Of a stretch of DNA of 64,000 nucleotides, positions 9,194 through 21,117 are shown piece by piece. A program made the translations under genes and the position numbers. The stretch comes from Biomphalaria glabrata. Lineage: Eukaryota; Mollusca; Gastropoda; Planorbidae. The notes below the pieces were generated by a model, which was given only the letters and a program-made list of their open reading frames with translations, was not told the DNA's origin and did no database searches. The stretch spans positions 43,276,463-43,340,462 of the forward strand of contig NC_074711.1 of assembly GCF_947242115.1 (NCBI RefSeq), given 5' to 3'. The number at the start of each line of letters is the position of its first letter. The stretch's first letter is position 1.

Positions 9194-12100
9194 ATGAGTA
9201 CGGAGTTTTATTCATTTCCTATCCTTAATTTGAAAATAGAATTTAAAAAATAATGGCAAACATTTTTAAATGAGTTTATTCTACAATTAATTGCCTGATT
9301 GTATTTCTCTAATTCAGTATTAGCCACTTAAGTCATCCTCTAATTCAGTATTAGCCACTTAAGTCATGCTCTAATTCAGCATTAGCCACTTAAGTCATGC
9401 TCTAATTCAGCATTAGCCACTTAAGTCATCCTCTAATTCAGTATTAGCCACTTAAGTCATCCTCTAATTTAGCATTAGCCACTTAAGTCATCCTCTAATT
9501 CAGTATTAGCCACTTAAGTCATCCTCTAATTCAGTATTAGCCACTTAAGTCATCCCCTAATTCAGTATTAGCCACTTAAGTCATCCTCTAATTCAGTATT
9601 AGCCACTTAAGTCATCCTCTAATTCAAACACATTTCAGAATCCAGTCTTGTACTTCTTGTACTTTTTCAACTGGTCCAATCATTGATGGCCCAGGAAGTC
9701 GCCTGCACGCTACCAATGATCATTGATACGTGCTTGCCTTGTGGAGAAACTCCGTCACCTCATCGACCAGACTTTGCGAGAATTAACTCGACGATAAACA
9801 GGCTGAAAAACAGAGTTGATGCAGAACTAGATCGTTTAGCGTCATCTTATGGTGTAAGTTACCACGTTGGTTAAGTATGACCTGGACTGATCTAGAAATG
9901 GAAAGAAATGAACTGATGTATACTTTAAAGAAATATTATTCACAATACAAGTCTTAAATGGAGTTTTTAGGATAGATAGATTTTTATCTATAAACTATTA
10001 CCAAATGAGCTTTATATAAAATGTGTATGAAAGTTCCAATGTCTTAATTTACTGCGTGTTATGGAATTTCTAGTTGCTCTGATTGAAAATGAAAACCGAG
10101 AGAAGCTGCTGTCAAATAAAAAGTCGGTTAATGTCGCGATGATATTTTATGCGATTTCTAAACTAGTGTTGTGACTTTCTGTGTTTTTTTTTTTTTAGCG
10201 ACTTTTTTTTAACGTTAAATGAATTATTATTATTTATTGTCTTCTAGTTCCATAGTTGGATTTTTATTTTCGTAGACCATAGAGTCTTCATACATACAAT
10301 AATAATTATGTAGGCTCCTTCAGTCAATTCCATGCCCACTATACAATTATCAACAGATTGAAAGGTGTATTCTGGATTGAGCATTTTAGTGTCCCGTTTA
10401 CATCTCAAACCTTAGAAAAGAAATGATATTTTAGATTTTCTAAAGCCCTGATGCAACGGCTACTTTTTTATTTTCTGAAAGCGAAAAGTTTAATTTTTTA
10501 TATTAATTATGCAAGTAGTTTTTTTTTGTTTCTAAAAAATACAACCTTCTACAACTAATCACTATTCATAGTAACGAGAAAAAACAACAGAAGAGGATAT
10601 ATTCCTCATTGGAGTAACGTCTTAGGATATATTCAACACATTTATGCAAACGGTTGGCTACTCATATTTTAATTAAAATGTTTACTTTCGTTTAAAAAAA
10701 AATGTATGCAAGTCGTATACAGTAGAAGACAACAATTGTTAAGCATTGTTTGAAATGAGTAAAATGCAATGTGCAATCTAACAAATATATTCAATCATAT
10801 AAATAAGGGAAAGGTGTCCTTGAGGTCCTAAATGAGGAATTGACCCTTTACAAAACAATGAAATCAATTAGATAATCATTCAATAACAGTTAGGCCAGGT
10901 TCTCATTGAACCATTTCTTCATAACTTTCAATTCATTGAATAAATTAGAATATTACCAATGTAATCATAATTATGAATAAATCTCCTTATCTTGTGGTAC
11001 ATGTCGTCAGTCGGACTAACAATACAATAGTATCGGCAACACTTTCGATATGTATAAGTCTCTTCTATTTGTATTGAGGGAGATAAGGTTGTGTTTGTTG
11101 ATAGTTTGTAGCTCATACTTTCTGATATTCATGCTGAAAATATTGAAATATACCTTTTTACCTGCCCGAGTAGACCAGTTTGGGGCTGATTTCGAGTTTG
11201 TGTTTCCACACAGTATTTATTATCTTGTTTCAAAATGCTTACGTGCTAAATTAAATAAAATAATAATGATGATTGTTTGAAATGCGAATGATTCTCAAGC
11301 AACTCGTAAGCTAAAGTAAAAATATGTTTCTTCTTCACATACGTCTAGATTCACATTTCATTTTTAAGACTTCCGTACCCAGTGTCGTGTGGGCGTGAAG
11401 TTTTTTTTCTTGTCTAACTGTCTTGTTGTGAGGTACAGGAATTAGTTTGCATTGGTTGCACTGGGAGTGATTTGTTGTCGAGAATATTGTGTGTGTGTTT
11501 TACGTCACACATAGTTACCTGCATTGTTCTTTCAGCGGAGAGGGCGCTCTGGCTGTAGATTCTTTCTGCGCTACCGTTTTTACTGTTTCCCCGATTATTT
11601 CGGTACGGGTGTCGCTATTGAAAGTTCTGTGATTTAGCGGCATCGCTAGAGCTAAGCTTTGTTTCAGGATGGTAGACTTGGGACTACGACGGATCGTGGG
11701 TTTTGAGCTCGCCCTTGGAGCCGTGAATGACCCTTGATTAGTTTGAGCATTGCATCTCCGTGTTGTAGAATTTGGAGCTACCGGGCCGTGTGACCGAAAC
11801 TGAGTGTACGTCCGTGAGGTGTGCTCATTTGTGCATTTAATAATGCATTAACTTGTTATCACATGATTTCTACATATTCTGAGTATTAACAATTGTTATT
11901 GTTTAACGATCGTTGACCATTTATTTACAGTTCGGTGATCATGCAACTTGGTTTGCTGTTGTTCTTTTATTAATACAATAGCCTGTTGAGGTGGGGAACC
12001 TGGTTATATCATCCTCTAGATCAGTGTTTCTAAACTGTTTTCCTTAATGGAACACTTCGCACATTCTGGAACGGAACACTTAACTTATTTTTTACGTGGT

Positions 12101-14820
12101 GGCCTACTAGTTCATTAGTTCACTAGTTTGTGGAACATCCATTCAGGCCTCACGGAACACAGTTTGGGAAACACTGCCCTAGATAAACCCGTAAATACGA
12201 TTGGTGTCATTTTTATATCACATATTCTCATTTTATTCCCAGTTTTCAGACGAGTATGAGAACAGACCAAGTCTAGAGGAGTGTTGTGGCTATGAAAGCA
12301 TTAGTTTCAGGCTTAATCTGGACATTCCTACTGATTTGGTAAGCCGCTCAATATTAATGTTTATAATAATAATTTAGAATAGCTTTTCTTCGAGCCCGAT
12401 GATTAATGAGGAGTACACTATTTCAAGTGGCTATGCATTCCCAGCTGCGACCTACATATTTTGCCACATCCAGAGCAGACATAACGCTTTCCGGCGGTGG
12501 TTGATTTATAATAGCGTAGTATTTTTCCCCTTATGTGACCAAAGTTGATTTATTTAATCCCTTTCCCATTTCTAATGTATTCCCCATGCTGATTGGTTAA
12601 CAATTACGGAAGTCCAATTCATTTTGTAATTTAAAAATGGGCGATTAATTCTTATTTTAAAAAAGACATAGTTGTGTTTAGATAACAGACCTATATATAT
12701 TAGATCTAGACTGGACATGTAGATCTTTTTACACTACAAAAAATGTCGTGAAAATTTTTTAAAAAGTTGAAACAAGGCATTGTTTTGTAAAGTAACTATA
12801 AGAAGTAAAGTTGTTTTTTTCATCCCTAACCTATGTAACATATATATCTAGATCTAGTAATTGAACATCAAAAATAGAGCACTCTGGTCTAATAATTATT
12901 ATTTTGCAATTTTCAGATACATAATCTAAGAAGATCTAGGTACATAAGATGTCTAAAATCAAAGATCGTGAATTATATGGATCTAGCATTTTCTGTGTTT
13001 TATCTTAATGAAAAATAGCAGGCAATGGCTTTATTTCATGAATTTGCGTGAATATATAGTTCTGTGATTAATACATAACAATCTCTCTCTATATATATAT
13101 ATAGAGAGTTTTCCAGTCTAGATATTATATATATATATATTCTTATCTTATATTATACAGAAGTTACTTCAAAAAAGAAGGTGATTACGTCCTACGCGTT
13201 ATGCATTCAGTCATGCATATTAACAAATGACCTAAATTCTGCCAAGTCACTGGTTTTCCTGGCTTGCTCAGGCAACCCATTCCATGCTCTAATAGCACTA
13301 GGGAAGAAGGAGTATTTGTACAAATTTGTCCTATATATATATGTCTGTGGTTTAGAGCTAAAAGCGATCATGTACAGCCCACCAGTTGTGTTCAACCACA
13401 GACCTATATAACATAGAGATATGAGGCGGCCTGTGTGCTCAACCTTTTTGTGTCAGGTGCCCTGTCACCGCAAACATTTTTTTTTATCCTCATAGATCTA
13501 AAAATGGAATGTCTTCAATTCCTAAGATGAGTGCAATGATTCACAAACGACATGACTACTCTCAAACCCAGTTGCGACCTGTCACATCCAATGTAGACTA
13601 AACCGTTGTCCGCCGGAAGTGTATTTTAGTTTGCTTTTCGCTTTTCTTTGGGCTTCAAACGCTTTTTTCCGCGCCCTTCGTGAGAGTTCTCCAACATTCA
13701 CTTTCAGAGACCATCTGCTGCCAGTTACTTTCTTCTGTGTCAGTAAGAGAACCGTAATAATAACCACAGAATAGATTTAGCATTTAGTTAGTTACTGAGA
13801 AGAAACTTTTATGTCACTGTTCACATGCTAAATGTAACTTTAGAAGTAACTTGATTTTTAATGCATTAATTCATCTTTTTGAAATCGCTTTTTAAAATGC
13901 CTCTATTCAAGTGACTCCTTCATGGAGGGTGGACGCTGAACCCGACTACTTCTCCAACGATTTCCCTAGAAATGTAACAGTGGGAGTGTATCGCTGAGAA
14001 AAGAATCTCGTTGGTCACATGGGGAAAACTTTAGTTTGACCGTTATAACTTTTCAAATTCAAAAATAAATAAATATTAATTTGGCTAGAGACTTACAAAT
14101 ATATATGTAGGCGTAGTCAGCCGTATTACCGTAATTATGCGATAACAGTAAATTTAAAGACTGGGTCACTGGTTCAATACTGGAATTGAATCTAATAATT
14201 TTTAAATTATTATTTTTTTAATTATTTTAAGCTTAAAGAGGGAGGTAATGTCTTTTTTTTTTTTTTTTCTTGTTTTAAGATAAGAATTAAGGCTCATAAT
14301 ATTTATTTCTAGTAGTTGTTTCTAATGATAAATTGATTGGAGGCATTTCGGCTCAGGAATTTTTACTTAGTTCTATCAATTGCGTAAGTTTTAAATACAG
14401 TATTGCGAATTAAAAACAAAAAAAAAAAAAAGGTTTTGTAGACCTATAAAGTTACTAGCCTTCTTACTTTCATAATTTCTACAGAATTCACTGCATCGAG
14501 CCTTATCAGATGCCGCCAGTCTTTTAAATGACGCCATTTCACTTCAGACGACTAGTTGGAATTCAGTGGCTATAATGGACACTATAAACATAACACTTTG
14601 TCAACTTCATAGATATTTCATGCACACATTGCCCATTGGTCGCACAGCCTCATTCTCAAGTTGCAGATGTTCTAGCTCTCTTGTTCAGTGCAGCTGTTCC
14701 CAAGACTGTAAAGCCAAAATCGTTATAGACTATCTGTACAGTGCATCTACTTTGCTGGCTCAAGTTGCTAGAGGAGCTGACAGAACCAAGAATAACTATT
14801 GTCGGGCTTTTCGAGGATAG
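9194..14820 (+). CDS. Secreted Cys-rich helical, cytokine-like protein A (4 exons)
   Basis: I assembled the exons from splice signals and the paralogue at 26968: 9194-9197, 9639-9853, 12243-12338, 14485-14820, giving 216 residues. Exon 1 is only ATG+A before GTACGG, and exon 2 completes Lys2 and supplies a signal peptide (MKSSLVLLVLFQLVQSLMA). Introns are in phases 1, 0 and 0. The mature part has DTCLPCG, a predicted amphipathic helix (INSTINRLKNRVDAELDRLA), then LEECC, a helix with INITLCQLHRYF, Ser/Cys-rich SFSSC, and a last helix DCKAKIVIDYLYSASTLL. Nine cysteines align with the paralogue; three are private. N-glycosylation sequons NST and NIT are present. I know no named family. A helical cytokine or other secreted signalling role is inferred from size, secretion, helices and intron phases. 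Confidence 0.72.
9307..9627 (+). repeat. 31-bp minisatellite in intron 1 of gene A
   Basis: About ten head-to-tail copies of a 31-bp unit (CTCTAATTCAGTATTAGCC followed by ACTTAAGTCATC) plus a partial one. The array ends 11 bases before the first base of exon 2 (9639), so it abuts the polypyrimidine and acceptor region. Most copies differ by only one or two bases, which suggests recent turnover. Confidence 0.95.
11370..11990. other. GC-richer block in intron 2 of gene A, origin unknown
   Basis: Between TGTCGTGTGGGCGTGAAG and CAACTTGGTTTGCTG this ~620-bp block is distinctly less AT-rich than its surroundings and has no open frame. It could be a solo LTR or other insertion, but I could not find a convincing duplicated flank. 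Confidence 0.3.
12022..12176. mobile_element. 155-bp hAT-type MITE in intron 2 of gene A
   Basis: Termini CAGTGTTTCTAAACTGT and ACAGTTTGGGAAACACTG are inverted repeats. The flanks CTCTAGAT (12014-12021) and CCCTAGAT (12177-12184) form an 8-bp target duplication with one mismatch, the hAT hallmark. Related elements lie at 27118-27314 and 44096-44626 and share GGTGGCCTACTAGTT or the terminal words. Confidence 0.85.
12430..13745. repeat. Dispersed repeat fragments in intron 3 of gene A
   Basis: AGCTGCGACCTACATATTTTG near 12448 and AGTTGCGACCTGTCACATCC near 13570 look like two relics of one dispersed element, each followed by a run of the type CGNCGG...TTTA. TA-rich runs lie near 13089-13138. 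No gene is seen here. Confidence 0.35.
13141..13335 (-). mobile_element. 5'-truncated LINE 3' end (CR1/Jockey-like)
   Basis: On the minus strand it encodes RTNLYKYSFFPSAIRAWNGLP, near-identical to the C-terminus of the LINE at 2455-5973. The TCAAAAAAGAAG-to-GAAGTAAC 3' region and a TAAGATAAGA tail follow. It is inserted in intron 3 of gene A. Confidence 0.85.
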
Positions 14821-14824
14821 AGAA

Positions 14825-14830
14825 AATAAA
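14825..14830 (+). terminator. Possible poly(A) signal of gene A
   Basis: AATAAA starts four bases after the TAG stop. Further AATAAA words occur near 14869 and 14896, before the minisatellite, so the real 3' end is uncertain and the 3' untranslated region may be unusually short. Confidence 0.4.
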
Positions 14831-14924
14831 ACGTGTACTGATTGTAGACATACTTTATTATGCATTGTTAATAAACTAGATACATTTCATTGTAAATAAA
14901 CTAGATGTAGGCCTACTCTGTTGT

Positions 14925-15415
14925 TTATAAAATAGATATACCTTATTGTTTATAAAATAGATATACTTTATTGTTTATAAAATAGATATACTTTATTGTT
15001 TATAAAATAGATATACTTTATTGTTTATAAAATAGATATACTTTATTGTTTATAAAATAGATATACTTTATTGTTTATAAAATAGATATACTTTATTGTT
15101 GATAAGCAAGATGTATACTTTATTGTTTAAAAATAGATATACTTTATTGTTTATAAAATAGATATACTTTATTGTTGATAAGCAAGATGTATACTTTATT
15201 GTTTAAAAATAGATATACTTTATTGTTTATAAAATAGATATACTTTATTGTTGATAAGCAAGATATACTTTATTGTTGATAAGCAATATATACTTTATTG
15301 TCGATAAGCAATATATACTTTATTGTTGATAAACAAGATATACTTTATTGTTGATAAGAAAGATATACATTATTGTTAAACTAGACATTCTTTATTGTTG
15401 ATTAACTAGACGTGC
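14925..15415 (+). repeat. 26-bp minisatellite just 3' of gene A
   Basis: About 18 copies of a unit close to TTTATAAAATAGATATACTT plus TATTGT. Later copies change to a TTGATAAGCAAGATATAC form and decay toward 15415. It starts about 100 bases after the stop codon and may lie in the 3' untranslated region. Confidence 0.9.
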
Positions 15416-15429
15416 TATATTTTTGATTA

Positions 15430-16363
15430 GACAGACATACTTTAATATTAAGTATTAAATACTTTAGTTTCAATAAGTAAAAACGAGATCATTTCTTGTT
15501 GAAAACATTTTCCGTTCTTGATTGTCTACAAGTAAATCAAATATGATTATTGCTATAATGGTATGCTTACATATTTTAATATTGAAGTTATAAAGATATC
15601 ATTCCGTGCCAATATAAATGTTATATTCTGGACAACGGTCCTACGTTGTTGTTGTTGGTAAGTGATACGTAAATTACGGCAAATAAATTAAGCATCTGTA
15701 CTGAATATATATGTTAGATAATTAGATGGTAAGAAGTCCCTGTTGATAATTTAGACTATGTTATTGACAAGTTACATATATATTTGTCTACTATGCAGAT
15801 GTTAATTCAAGTTGTTAAGATTTACTTCGTTGCTACGTCAATCGTTGTTGATAAACTAGACATGAATCACATCATGTTTCGTTTTATTTCTTCCTATTAA
15901 ATGCTTATTTATTGTTAAATTATTTTGTTGACCTTTGCCCTCAAACGAGCACTTAATTAAGCAATTATTATTTATCGTAACGCATGTTGCATTTGTATAG
16001 GTCAGTGTAAAATGTAAAAATTATTATTTTATAGTTATAACTTCTAGTTTCTATTTTTATATTCTTGTTCTATTTGGGTATTTAGATGTCTAGTATTTTA
16101 ATATAGTCTCTCAATATGTGAGATAAAAGTTTATATTGATTTTTTTTTAAACAAATTTTCAGCCACTGTTGTAATTTAATACATGATAATTTTAACCCAT
16201 CTAGTGATTTATGTTTCCTTTACCCCATTGCATTTAATTGTGAATATGCCAACTTACATTTAGTAAATAAATAAAAAGATAGTGCTGTCCATTGTTTCTG
16301 CGTTATGCTCTATGCTTCGTTTTCTACATAATATTCCATTCTGAGTTTTCAGAGAGACGGCAG

Positions 16364-16394
<31 letters not shown>

Positions 16395-16960
16395 TTGACT
16401 TACAAGACGGTGGATTTTAATCGCCCTGATTTATTTACTGTTTATTTACCAAAAATAAATATTTTAAAAATCCGCAACCATCATTGACATCACCGTACCA
16501 CTATCTCATAATTCAAGGAAAACTAAAATTGAAAAACAATGGAAATAAAAGTACCTAAGCTTGGGGGCTGTAGCGACTATTAAAGTTATCAATATAACAA
16601 TATACCTTGTTGTTATATTCACTGATGGGTTAATGACAACTGACCTCGCAGACACCTTCAAGTCCTTTAATATCTCTAAGAAGAATCTCGTAGCCTGTCA
16701 GAGGGCGGTACTGCTGCAGACACCAGAAAATTCCTCAATGGACACTGTTAAAGGGACTATAAGGAATCAGTGGATTAGCTTGGGATTTGGAAGCCTTTTG
16801 ACATTCGACAGCATGACATGAGATAATGTGCTTAATAAATATAAGTCTAAATTCAAATTGGTAGGCCTATAATATATCAGTAATTTTATAAAAATCTCTA
16901 AGACTCTTTTAATGAATGATACAATACAGTTGTTTATTGGTGAGATAATGCACAAGTGAC
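15430..16960. other. Intergenic stretch, no supported gene
   Basis: AT-rich, with an (AAT)n run at 16364-16394. An 86-codon + frame at 16561-16821 contains a plausible-looking peptide (LADTFKSFNISKKNLVACQ) that I cannot assign. It could be a fragment of the neighbouring transposon relic or chance. Confidence 0.4.
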
Positions 16961-16968
16961 ATCTCAAT

Positions 16969-18540
16969 TCATATCACCTCACATCGTGCTTTCTGTGCAG
17001 CGAAGGCATCTATAACATTAAGACCAATGCTGTCTAGAATTATTTTTGACTTCACTGACATAAAAGCCATGCTGTTAAGCCTTTCTTGCACTATTGTACT
17101 CCTGAGATTAACTTTTTGATTAACTGAGTTTTGAGAATGATCTCTCACATAATGCAATGGAAGTGGACTGAGTTGGCAGTGTTCGGAACTCTCGTGCATC
17201 AATGACATCATTGAACAAGTGATTTGCCTGTATTTCATCATACAAACAGGAAACACAATTTTTTCATCAGCGTGTCATTATTCATAGTCCCCAACGGGTG
17301 TCTTGGTTCAAGAAGGAACCCAAAGGTGTCCACATAGTTTTCAAGCCTTTGAAATCTCTCCTCCATATCCATATGACGTCTCTCCAGCACTTCTGTCACA
17401 ACATGTTTGAATTGCAGTTCTATTGACAGTCCTACATCAGAACTCAACTTCCCATCAAGTCTTTTCTTTCTTCTGGTTGTTTTGCTTACAGGAAATGCAT
17501 AGCATTCACTACCTTCTTTTGCTTTTTCGATGGATCGGGTGATCAGTTTCGTCCGTTCCTCACCATTTTGCAGAAAGCTTGAAAGGGTTTTAATTTCTTC
17601 AGCAGCTTCCCGTATGTGCAGTCCAGACTTTTGTAGTTTCTTCTGAACTATATTGATTGGGCGCTGTAGATTGCAGAATTCCAGATACGCAAAAAGTTCA
17701 TAATTGTCCACTGCAAAAGAAGATTCTGTCCACTGCTTCTGGTGTCCATTCTTTCAGCTTTTGTTTCAGACAGTTTCTCCAACAGCTTGATGATTTTGTC
17801 GTTCTAGGAAAAGGAAAATGGCGTCTCTAGTCCGCGAGTCCGGAGTGACCGTGTCACCGGAAATGAACGAGTCAAACTAAACACGAGTAAGCCCACGAGT
17901 ATGAGCCCCCGCCAGACAGAACATACTCTTCAATCAGGCCTGTGAGAGGAAGCTCTTGTTCGCTTTTGCTGGCCTAGAATTCGGCTCAACTCTACCTGAC
18001 AGTTTCAAATAGATGAATTTGTCAAACTGCCGATGTAGCTTGAGGACCACCTTGTACTACTCTCCAGCGTCTTAAAGTATGGCCCTTCTCTGGGGTGAAT
18101 TGGACAAAAAGTTGTACAGTTCCAAAAAAAAAAGGTAACAATTGTTGGATCTATCTCAGCAGAATGAAGAGCTGTCAGGTGGAGTAATTATCACAGTTCA
18201 GAAATGTTTCCTTTGGATTTGCAGACCAGACAGACGGCCACTCATTGTGGCTGCATTATCATAGGTTTAACCTCTGTACAGATCAAAGTCCCGCGCCCGG
18301 AGTCCAGTCCAATGTCTTTAAAGAGTTTTTAGAACAAGTTCTTCATAATGTTGCGTATTAGGCCTTCACAATTTTAAAGTAACCAAAGAATGACTATTTT
18401 AATTTGAAATTCTCGACATTCAAATAAGGAACTAAAAGGAAAACTTGTTCTTGGTGAGAAACATCTGAAGTGGAATCAAGCAACATAGAAAAGTAACAAA
18501 CTTGTTTTACTGAAAGAATGTCTTTCCGAGCCCAGAGGAC
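16969..18540 (-). mobile_element. Decayed hAT transposon, ZMYM1/DUF4371-like transposase
   Basis: On the minus strand, broken frames carry in order a GQTYDNAATMSGRLSGLQ-like block (~18215-18275), the long helical segment IQ/VQKKLQKSGLHIREAAEEIKTLSSFL (~17580-17640) and the C-terminal dimerisation end ERLNSMAFMSVKSKI...VIDAFAAQKAR (~16980-17090). These match the order in ZMYM1-like hAT transposases (DUF4371 plus hAT dimerisation). Stops and frame changes are frequent and the BED/TTF zinc finger end is not recognisable, so this is an inactive DNA transposon. Terminal repeats were not found. Confidence 0.75.
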
Positions 18541-18589
18541 GTTGTGCTATGACCATAGAGTTTTAGTTTTGCGTTTTTTTTTTTGGCAG

Positions 18590-18745
18590 TAGTTCGCAAG
18601 TCATCTCTTCGTTTGTGATGCGGTCTTTGTATGTGATACATAGGATCTTTCTGTAGCATCTCTATTCCATTGATGTGATCCTCCTCTCTAGTTCTGCAGT
18701 CAGCGTCCAAAATTCGCAAGCATATAAGAAGATGGCCGTGACCAG
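18590..18745 (-). mobile_element. LINE C-terminal fragment (RTE-like)
   Basis: The minus translations give YACEFWTLTAELERRITSME and EMLQKDPMYHIQRPHHKRRDD, the characteristic tail of endonuclease-type LINE ORF2 proteins (YACETWTLTAELERRI...). It is split between two frames and only ~50 codons long. Confidence 0.65.
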
Positions 18746-18767
18746 AGAGAGCATTGGTCTTACGGTA

Positions 18768-19446
18768 CGTGACGTTTTGGCGACGCCGTTTTGGCCCCGC
18801 CGTTTTGGCGACGGGACGTTTTGGCGCGAGCCGTTTTGGCGACGGGACGTTTTGGCGCGAGATATCATTTGACGATAATTTAATAAGCACGTAGCTTTTT
18901 TTTTAATGAACCCTTGAATTCCAGCGACTTAGGCAAATAACCATGGTGTCTATCTATACTTAACTTGAAGTATTCTGAGAAACATGGTAGATGTATTATA
19001 TTTTTACTTATTATTAGCAAGTGTTTGGTATGTATAGCTAGAGATACCATACAGTCATTAAATAAACCAATGTTAATGTAAACAAATAATTGCATCAATT
19101 TTTAGTCTATCATCGTTTCATTTTGTTTTTAATTTTAAAGTAATACCTTAAAAAACTTTTTTGAAATAAAAGTGTGCCTCTTAATAAACACACATACACA
19201 AGCCAAAATGTTTATTAAAGAAAATGATGTGAAAAACAAACACACATTTACATTTAGTTCGTGAAAAATATGTCTTAACACAAACACTCATGCATAACAT
19301 AGATATGAATAATTCTTTTAAAAGAAATAATACAATAAACGTACATAATGTATTTCGCGCCAAAACGTCCCGTCGCCAAAACGGCTTTCGCCAAAACGTC
19401 CTTCGCGTCAAAACGGCGGCGCCAAAACGGCGGCGCCGAAACGTCC
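18768..19446. mobile_element. Foldback element with GTTTTGGCG-rich inverted ends
   Basis: The left arm (about 18768-18862) is built of repeated ~15-base words such as GACGGGACGTTTTGGCG and GAGCCGTTTTGGCGACGG. The right arm (about 19350-19446) is their inverse (CGCCAAAACGTCCCGTCG and variants). The ~490-bp middle is AT-rich and unrelated. Strong inverted GC-rich arms of tandem words around an AT core are typical of foldback DNA elements. No transposase lies inside. Confidence 0.75.
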
Positions 19447-19684
19447 TGCTTTGTTTGTCATACTGTAGTGTCGAAGGATAAGCCTTTGTTTTTCCATATT
19501 GTTTTGTGTTTTGCAAGTGCTGCTTACCTATCATTCTGTTTTCCATAATAACAATTTTCCATCACTGGACTGCAGTTTGAAATTGCTTTAAAATGTATGA
19601 CCCAAATACACATGTGCAAGAACCAAACGTATTAATGATTTGGCCCCTATAAAAACAAAATAAAACAAGATTACAAAGAGAGTT

Positions 19685-19960
19685 TGTGTTACACAAACTC
19701 AGAGGCGGCCCCCGTCGAAGTCGGATCCCTGTCGGATCTGCATATTCGCAAATAATATTCAAGAGGTGATTTAATTTTGATGTAAAATGTTTTACACGTT
19801 TCGGATGTTCCTTCAGAGTTGAAGATAATTACTTCCTGTCCAAACCTCCCGCAGGACGACGGGGGATGTGAGCGGGCAGGGTTTGAACCCTGGGCCATCC
19901 ATAAATCTGAACGACAGTCCAGCGCGCAAACCGCACGACCAGGCAGCCATCCGATGGTCA
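19685..19960 (-). mobile_element. tRNA-derived SINE
   Basis: Read on the minus strand: a pol III box A-like word (TGGTCGTGCGGTTTGCGCGC), a box B (GGGTTCAAACC) about 50 bases later, a conserved body with GTCGTCCTGCGGGAGGTTT, and a tail with CTCTGAGTTTGTGTAACAC. The order is that of a tRNA-headed SINE; no functional tRNA fold is proposed. Confidence 0.75.
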
Positions 19961-20119
19961 AAAGTAATAATGTTTCAAAGATTCATTTGCCGTAAATTTA
20001 AATTTAATAAAAAATAGTAGATTAGTTTTAGTATATTAAAACATTACAATATTGATCAAAACGTTTGGAAATGAAAATCTACACTTTTTTTTACACTTTA
20101 AGTTTAGAAATTGAAATTC

Positions 20120-20290
20120 TACATCTTAATCTAGTCTATTTTAGTCTAAACTAGATCTAGAAATTCTAGATCTAGACTCTAAAATAATTTTAATTAGAAT
20201 ATAAATCCAGATCTAGATATACTGTAATAAAAATCTAGATCTAGTTTAAAAAATCTAGATTAGATCTAAATCAAGATATCATTCCTTTTT
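20120..20290. repeat. CTAGATCT palindrome-rich island
   Basis: Alternating TCTAGA and AGATCT words in many partial combinations without a fixed period. The same composition recurs at 48140-48800 and 54720-55110. Confidence 0.6.
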
Positions 20291-20329
20291 TAAACGCGAG
20301 TCACATAACGAGGCTTAATAAACATTACT

Positions 20330-21110
20330 ATGCCGAGTTCTTTTTTCATTTCGTTTGAAGAATTTATTCCATATAACGAACGTCAGAGGGAAAAAAAAAC
20401 ACTACGTCACACGGCCTAGCTAGACTAAAAATCGCCTTCATCTATAAGAGCCATTTATCGAGTGTTCATAGACTTTGGTGCACCGAGTGCGTTCTTTAAG
20501 CATTTCATTTAAAGAATTCATTCCATATGACGTCAAAGGAAAAAAAACACTACGTCACACGGCCTAGCTAGAATAAAAATCGCCTTCATCATTACGAGCC
20601 TTTTATCGAGTGTTCATAGACATTGGTGCACCGAGTGCGTTCTTTTAGCATTTCTTTTAAAGAATTCATTCCATATGACGTCAAAGGAAAAAAAAACACT
20701 ACGTCACAAGGCTTAGCTAGATTAAAAATCACCTTCATCAACACGAGCCATTTCTCGAGTGTTCATAGACATTGGTGCATCGAGTGCGTTCTTTTAGCAT
20801 TTCTTTTAAAGAATTCATTCCATATGACGTCAAAGGAAAAAAAAACACTACGTCACACGGCTTAGTTAGACTAAAATATGTTTTCATAAATACAAGCAAT
20901 TTTTTCGAGGGTTAATAGACATTGGTGCACCGAGTACGTTCTTTTAACATTACATTTAAAGAGTCCATTCATATGACGTCAAAGAAAAAAAATTCCATTA
21001 CCTCACAATAGGCTAGTACCGGTACCATAAAAAAAATGTCTTTATTTACATGAGATATTTAACGAGGGTTCATAGACATTGGTGCACTGAGTTCTAATAG
21101 AATTTATTTA
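20330..21110 (+). repeat. ~149-bp tandem satellite, five units
   Basis: The word ACTACGTCAC recurs at 20401, 20549, 20698 and 20847, and in a mutated form near 20997. Each unit includes AAAGAATTCATTCCATATGA, then ATGACGTCA (a perfect CRE-type palindrome in three units), then TACGTCAC, and then GTTCATAGACATTGGTGCAC. The last unit is the most diverged. Confidence 0.9.
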
Positions 21111-21117
21111 AAAAGGA

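Noticed and set aside
9307-9627. CRISPR-like array of 31-bp repeats
   Set aside because: Repeats are contiguous with no spacers, inside a eukaryotic intron. It is a minisatellite, as are 14925-15415 and 27564-28435.
16561-16821. 86-codon + frame with a plausible peptide
   Set aside because: No recognisable family, no splice structure and no paralogue in the window; kept only as a note in the intergenic entry.
19860-19930. tRNA gene on the minus strand
   Set aside because: Box A and B words are present, but the cloverleaf pairing is not convincing and a SINE body follows. The same applies to 28945-29010 and 32240-32325.
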